Source: an uncultured Pseudomonadota bacterium
GTDB lineage: Bacteria; Pseudomonadota; Alphaproteobacteria; Rs-D84
Direction: 5' to 3'
DNA: 8,941 bases
Assembly: GCA_947165555.1 (NCBI GenBank)
Contig: CAMVAR010000019.1
Location: 1 to 8,941 of the forward strand
The notes below the pieces were generated by a model. It worked only from the letters and a program-made list of their open reading frames with translations, was not told the origin of the DNA and ran no database searches. Positions 6,392 to 8,941 of the stretch are shown here, piece by piece. A program made the position numbers and the translations under genes. Each line of letters begins with the position of its first letter. The first letter of the stretch is position 1.

Positions 6392-7085
6392 ACCAAATTT
6401 TGATTTGTTGTGTTATTGGCCAGATGCAGAACATGCTCACACATTTGCAAGTAATACCGCTTTTGTTGCTGTTTTTAGGCGTGACAATAAAACGCTTGTT
6501 TATATGTGTGATAGACATTGTTATAACATATCTTTTAATATGGTTGATATGTGCTTTGCCGATGAGTTCGACTATAAACCCGATGTTTTATTGACGGAAA
6601 TGCCTAATGCTGGGTTTGAACGAAGATTTAATTGGCATGGTGTGCAAGATAATACTTTGGCACATGCCGCGGTTATGGCGATGAAAAAGAAAATACCTGT
6701 GGTGTGTTCTGATTTGTCAGATGAACAGATAGTTAATGTTATAAATTCTGGATTCCCAGATAACCAGATTACAAATGATGATTTGCGCAAGGTTTTTAGT
6801 TCGGGTGGTCCATATCCAAATGGTAATATATGGCAAAAAATGTCTGCATATGTTGATATGTATGGTCGTGATAGATTTATGTTGCAGAATATTGCGGCGG
6901 CGTTGAATAAGTATGATACGGTGTTTGCAATTTTTGGAGTTGGTCATTATGAAGTGCAACGTCTTGTATTGGAAGATATGATGGGAAAGCCGGAATATAT
7001 AACGCGAATAAAAAATATGCGTGGGGATTTTACCGATGTAAAAATTGAACCAATAAAACTGTGTGATTTTCATTTGGGGGAATAA
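6381..7085 (+). CDS. Probable TraB/TIKI (EreA/ChaN-like) superfamily protein, 234 aa
   Basis: The motif order suggests the TraB/TIKI superfamily, a fold including putative metalloproteases and erythromycin-esterase-like hydrolases. DRHCYN (44-49, His46) may stand in for the N-terminal G..H motif. YKPDVLLTEMP (65-75) carries the expected Glu73. IPVVCSDLSDEQI (105-117) matches 'GIPV...D', YGRDRFMLQNIAAALNKYDTV (161-181) matches the 'R...m..ni' helix, and VFAIFGVGHYEVQRLVLEDMMGKP (181-204) matches the C-terminal 'G.GH....' motif with His189. No signal peptide or membrane anchor is seen, so it is probably cytoplasmic. The start is well supported: AAAGGA lies 6 nt before the ATG, and the gene overlaps the end of gltX by 11 nt. 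The gene appears more AT-rich than gltX and uses AGA, AGG and CGA arginine codons, a mild hint of different origin. Family membership is by eye. Confidence 0.6.
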   Translation: MQFKPNFDLLCYWPDAEHAHTFASNTAFVAVFRRDNKTLVYMCDRHCYNISFNMVDMCFADEFDYKPDVLLTEMPNAGFERRFNWHGVQDNTLAHAAVMAMKKKIPVVCSDLSDEQIVNVINSGFPDNQITNDDLRKVFSSGGPYPNGNIWQKMSAYVDMYGRDRFMLQNIAAALNKYDTVFAIFGVGHYEVQRLVLEDMMGKPEYITRIKNMRGDFTDVKIEPIKLCDFHLGE

Positions 7086-7086
7086 G

Positions 7087-7824
7087 ATGACAAACACAAA
7101 ACGGGTGCGTTTGAAAAATGTGCGGCGCGACAGGCGGGCGTCGCGTATGTTGCGTTGCCTGCGGGCGACGGGGCTGTTTCGGTGGGAACGAAAATCCACC
7201 AAATCCGAAGAGGTTATGAATATCCTTACCCATGGAATTGGCATAGGCCTTGCGATTGCGGGTTTGACATTGTTGGTTGTGTTTGCGGCAATTTATGGAA
7301 ACGCGTGGTCGGTTGTGTCGTGTGCGATTTTTGGCGCGACGATGTTCACACTTTATTTTGGTTCAACAATGTGCCACGCACTTATTGGTCGGCGCGGCGA
7401 ATGTTTTTTCGAAGTTTGGGATAACATTGCCATCTATGCGTTGATTGCCGGCACATACACGCCGTTTCTACTGGTCAACCTGCGTGGGGCGATTGGGTGG
7501 ACGGTGTTCGGAATACTGTGGGCGATTGTGATTTTGGGGGCAATTATTAAGATACGGAATCCGCATCAACAACCACGTTGGACGGTCGCGCTGTATTTAG
7601 TAATGGGGTGGACGTTGCTGTTTATATTGCCGGTAATGATACGGAATATCCCGGCGCGTGGGTTGTGGTTCATCCTTGCGGGTGGGTTGTCGTACACGGT
7701 TGGGGTGATATTCTACCTGTGGCGGAAATTAAAGTTTTCACATGCAATATGGCACCTGTTTGTAATTGGTGGGACGGTGTGCTTTTTCTTTGCGGTGCTG
7801 TATGGCGCGATACTTGACATTTAG
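7087..7824 (+). CDS. Hemolysin III / PAQR (YqfA-like) seven-TM protein
   Basis: An inner-membrane protein of the hemolysin III family, related to the eukaryotic progestin/adipoQ receptors; its bacterial role is not well defined, and 'hemolysin' is a historical name. The 245 aa contain seven hydrophobic segments and the conserved metal-site elements: EEVMNILTHGIG (42-52), STMCH (93-97), DNIAIYALIAGTYTPF (112-127) and FSHAIWHLFV (217-226) with the HxxxH pair 219/223. The start is the ATG at 7087, 1 nt after the previous stop, with GGGGGA at a spacing of 5 nt; an in-frame GTG at 7063 is less likely. Ahead of the usual family start there are about 35 strongly basic residues (KRVRLKNVRRDRRASRMLRC), which most relatives lack. 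It is third in the gltX operon. The -35 of the next promoter lies inside its last codons. Confidence 0.9.
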   Translation: MTNTKRVRLKNVRRDRRASRMLRCLRATGLFRWERKSTKSEEVMNILTHGIGIGLAIAGLTLLVVFAAIYGNAWSVVSCAIFGATMFTLYFGSTMCHALIGRRGECFFEVWDNIAIYALIAGTYTPFLLVNLRGAIGWTVFGILWAIVILGAIIKIRNPHQQPRWTVALYLVMGWTLLFILPVMIRNIPARGLWFILAGGLSYTVGVIFYLWRKLKFSHAIWHLFVIGGTVCFFFAVLYGAILDI

Positions 7825-7842
7825 TGTAAGTGGTAATATAAT
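7814..7842 (+). promoter_or_regulatory. Perfect consensus promoter before the Thr leader
   Basis: TTGACA (7814-7819), exactly 17 nt, TATAAT (7837-7842): both hexamers and the spacing match the sigma-70 consensus perfectly. The -35 lies in the last codons of the hemolysin III gene. The predicted start of transcription, near 7849, is within about 3 nt of the leader-peptide ATG at 7852. It is the strongest-looking promoter in the window and should drive the leader and thrS. Confidence 0.8.
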
Positions 7843-7851
7843 ACGTTCGTT

Positions 7852-7914
7852 ATGAAACAATTTGTGTTTATCTTGACAACAACAACCACAACAACCCCGT
7901 TTGGGGTGCGGTAA
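7852..7914 (+). CDS. Threonine-rich leader peptide of thrS, 20 aa
   Basis: This short ORF encodes MKQFVFIL, then seven consecutive Thr (codons ACA ACA ACA ACC ACA ACA ACC, 7876-7896), then PFGVR and TAA. It is in a different frame from thrS. It begins 9 nt after a perfect -10, so the message is probably leaderless; no Shine-Dalgarno is present. The run of codons for the amino acid that the downstream gene (thrS) handles is the hallmark of a leader peptide controlling transcription attenuation, as known for the E. coli thr operon leader and for pheM before pheST. When charged tRNA-Thr is scarce, a ribosome would stall in the run and cover the Thr-codon segment that can otherwise pair into the downstream hairpin. 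I know of no described Thr leader peptide for thrS. The coding potential is seen; the function is inferred. Confidence 0.75.
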   Translation: MKQFVFILTTTTTTTPFGVR

Positions 7915-7931
7915 AATTTGTTGCGTTTTTT
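7887..7931 (+). terminator. Candidate attenuator hairpin with T6 tract
   Basis: CAACAA (7889-7894, in the Thr codons) can pair with TTGTTG (7918-7923), enclosing a second hairpin CCCC-GTTT-GGGG (7895-7906). Six T residues follow at 7926-7931. An alternative stem for the same 3' arm is TGCGGTAA (7907-7914) with TTGTTGCG (7918-7925), half of it wobble pairs. The 5' arm of the first structure is the control-codon run, so a stalled ribosome would block it and allow read-through into thrS. The inner hairpin and T tract are plain; the outer stem is modest, so the exact terminator fold is uncertain. Confidence 0.45.
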
Positions 7932-7949
7932 CAGACGCGTTTATATAAT
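7921..7949 (+). promoter_or_regulatory. Possible second thrS promoter after the attenuator
   Basis: TTGCGT (7921-7926), 17 nt, TATAAT (7944-7949, perfect). It would start near 7956 and give a 47-nt A-rich leader that bypasses the Thr leader and T tract. In such AT-rich sequence a chance -10 is possible. If active, it would supply basal thrS transcription independent of attenuation. Confidence 0.4.
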
Positions 7950-7990
7950 CAGAAACAATAAAAAAAATAAAAAACAAAACATAGACAGAA

Positions 7991-7997
7991 TAGGGGA
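7991..7997 (+). promoter_or_regulatory. thrS ribosome binding site and in-frame stop that fix the start
   Basis: AGGGGA (7992-7997) lies 5 nt before the thrS ATG at 8003. An in-frame TAG at 7991-7993 overlaps it, so the thrS product cannot be extended upstream. This rules out a missed N-terminal domain from a wrong start. Confidence 0.8.
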
Positions 7998-8002
7998 TTG
8001 TT

Positions 8003-8941
8003 ATGTCATATCCAATTGAAACTATACGGCACTCACTGGCGCACGTGATGGCGGCGGCCGTGCAAAAATTACATCCAGATGTTAAATTCGCGGGTGGCCC
8101 GGCGATTGAAAACGGGTTCTATTACGATTTCGATACCGATTATCGTTTTTCCGAAGAAGATTTTGCAAAAATAGAAAAAGAAATGCGCGAACTGATTAAA
8201 TCAAATGGTCGATTTGAACAACGCATTATTGATTTAGACGAAGCAAAACAGATTTTCGCAAACCAACCGTATAAAATGGAATGGTTAAACGAATATGATG
8301 CCGCAGGTGAAAAACTGTCGATTTATACTTTCCGTGACTTTACCGATTTGTGCCGTGGACCGCATGTGGAATCAAGTAAAGATTTGCCGCGTGACGGATT
8401 CAAAATTCGCAGTGTTGCCGGTGCATACTGGAAAGGCGATTCGAAAAACAAAATGTTGCAACGTATTTATGTTGACGCATTTGAAAGCAAAGATGCATTG
8501 GATATGTTCCTTAAAATGCAGGAAGAGGCCGCAAAACGTGACCATCGTAAATTGGGGCGTGAAATGGACTTGTTCCATTTTGAACCGGAATTTGCGCCGG
8601 GTGCCGTATTCTGGCATGACAAAGGATACAGGGTATATCGTCGTTTGATTGACTATATGCGTGCGCGCCAAGAACGTGCCGGATATATAGAAGTTTGTAC
8701 CCCGGCGGTTATGGACCGGGTGTTATGGGAAACGTCGGGGCACTGGGAAAAATATGGGGCGCATAATTATTCGGGAAAAACCGAAGATGGGCGCATGTTT
8801 TGTATAAAACCGATGAATTGTCCGGGTGGTGTATTGGTGTATCGTAATATGTTACGGTCTTATCGTGATTTGCCGTTGCGTATGGCAGAATTTGGCAAGG
8901 TTAATCGATACGAGGCATCTGGGTCTCTAATGGGGTTGATG
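8003..8941 (+). CDS. thrS: Threonyl-tRNA synthetase lacking the TGS domain, 3' end outside window
   Basis: A class II aminoacyl-tRNA synthetase that charges tRNA-Thr and hydrolyses mischarged Ser-tRNA-Thr. The 313 visible codons begin directly in the editing domain: HSLAH (10-14) supplies the HxxxH pair and DLCRGPHVE (115-123) supplies Cys117 and His121, equivalent to E. coli H73/H77 and C182/H186. The linker and catalytic domain follow: GREMDLFHFEPEFAPGAVFWHDKG (185-208), MNCPGG (271-276, Cys273 matching the first zinc ligand) and motif 2, RMAEFGKVNRYEASGSLMGLM, cut by the window edge. Compared with E. coli, about 63 N-terminal residues, the TGS domain, are absent, and an in-frame stop 12 nt upstream excludes a longer start. 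Motif 3 and the anticodon-binding domain lie outside the window. Transcription probably starts upstream of the Thr-rich leader peptide. Confidence 0.96.
   Translation, partial: MSYPIETIRHSLAHVMAAAVQKLHPDVKFAGGPAIENGFYYDFDTDYRFSEEDFAKIEKEMRELIKSNGRFEQRIIDLDEAKQIFANQPYKMEWLNEYDAAGEKLSIYTFRDFTDLCRGPHVESSKDLPRDGFKIRSVAGAYWKGDSKNKMLQRIYVDAFESKDALDMFLKMQEEAAKRDHRKLGREMDLFHFEPEFAPGAVFWHDKGYRVYRRLIDYMRARQERAGYIEVCTPAVMDRVLWETSGHWEKYGAHNYSGKTEDGRMFCIKPMNCPGGVLVYRNMLRSYRDLPLRMAEFGKVNRYEASGSLMGLM

Noticed and set aside
7873..7878. A second TTGACA inside the Thr leader ORF as a -35 box
   Set aside because: No -10-like hexamer lies 15-19 nt downstream, where the sequence is CCCCGTTTGGGG; it is explained by Leu-Thr codons.
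7876..7896. The ACA/ACC run as a simple microsatellite without coding meaning
   Set aside because: It sits in frame with an ATG placed 9 nt after a perfect promoter, is closed by a stop, and precedes the cognate thrS. Only this frame gives Thr; the other frames give Gln or Asn.
7738..7977. Minus-strand 79-codon open frame across the thrS leader
   Set aside because: It is antisense to the hemolysin III gene, the promoter and the leader; no start signals or family-like sequence.
7825..8002. T-box riboswitch before thrS
   Set aside because: No T-box sequence or long structured leader is visible, and the Thr leader peptide explains the region better.
8295..8671. Open frames inside thrS in other frames (both strands)
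   Set aside because: They overlap the conserved ThrRS editing and catalytic sequence and have no family-like content.

Overview
The window is a densely packed, moderately AT-rich bacterial chromosome segment. The organism is Gram-negative, because it encodes apolipoprotein N-acyltransferase (Lnt). It is most likely an alphaproteobacterium: the small ribbon-helix-helix protein matches a type I know mainly from Alphaproteobacteria, and the style of sequence suggests an uncultured, host-associated member. That placement is inference. The lnt and thrS genes run off the two edges.

Layout from left to right. (1) The 3' part of lnt (+). (2) A four-gene minus-strand cluster reading leftward from about 3414: a two-TM protein with a Pro/Thr-rich linker, an unrecognised 167-aa protein, a SUKH/YrhA-like protein and a ribbon-helix-helix protein. 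Its promoter carries a perfect palindrome. (3) A plus-strand gene for an unrecognised alternating beta/alpha protein (3458-4150), divergent from that cluster. (4) trmB (-), a tRNA m7G46 methyltransferase. (5) A plus-strand operon of gltX (glutamyl-tRNA synthetase), a probable TraB/TIKI-superfamily protein and a hemolysin III/PAQR membrane protein, with ends overlapping or 1 nt apart. (6) A 178-nt leader region. (7) The first 313 codons of thrS (threonyl-tRNA synthetase).

The most interesting element is the leader region before thrS. A perfect consensus promoter (TTGACA, 17 nt, TATAAT) sits 9 nt upstream of an ATG. That ATG opens a 20-codon ORF with seven consecutive threonine codons, followed by hairpin-forming sequence and a T6 tract, and then thrS. 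This has the architecture of a threonine-responsive leader-peptide attenuator of the threonyl-tRNA synthetase gene, with a leader peptide that is probably translated from a leaderless 5' end. The thrS product also begins directly at the editing domain and lacks the usual N-terminal TGS domain.

Other themes. Genes at the start of transcripts (the two-TM gene, trmB, the Thr leader) have a -10 box only 6-9 nt before the ATG and no Shine-Dalgarno, while most operon-internal genes have one. Both convergent gene pairs overlap at their 3' ends, leaving no room for conventional terminators. The gltX product resembles a Clostridia-type GluRS more than the usual proteobacterial type. I saw no tRNA or rRNA genes, insertion sequences or CRISPR arrays. 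Apart from the 178-nt thrS leader, no intergenic gap exceeds about 50 nt.
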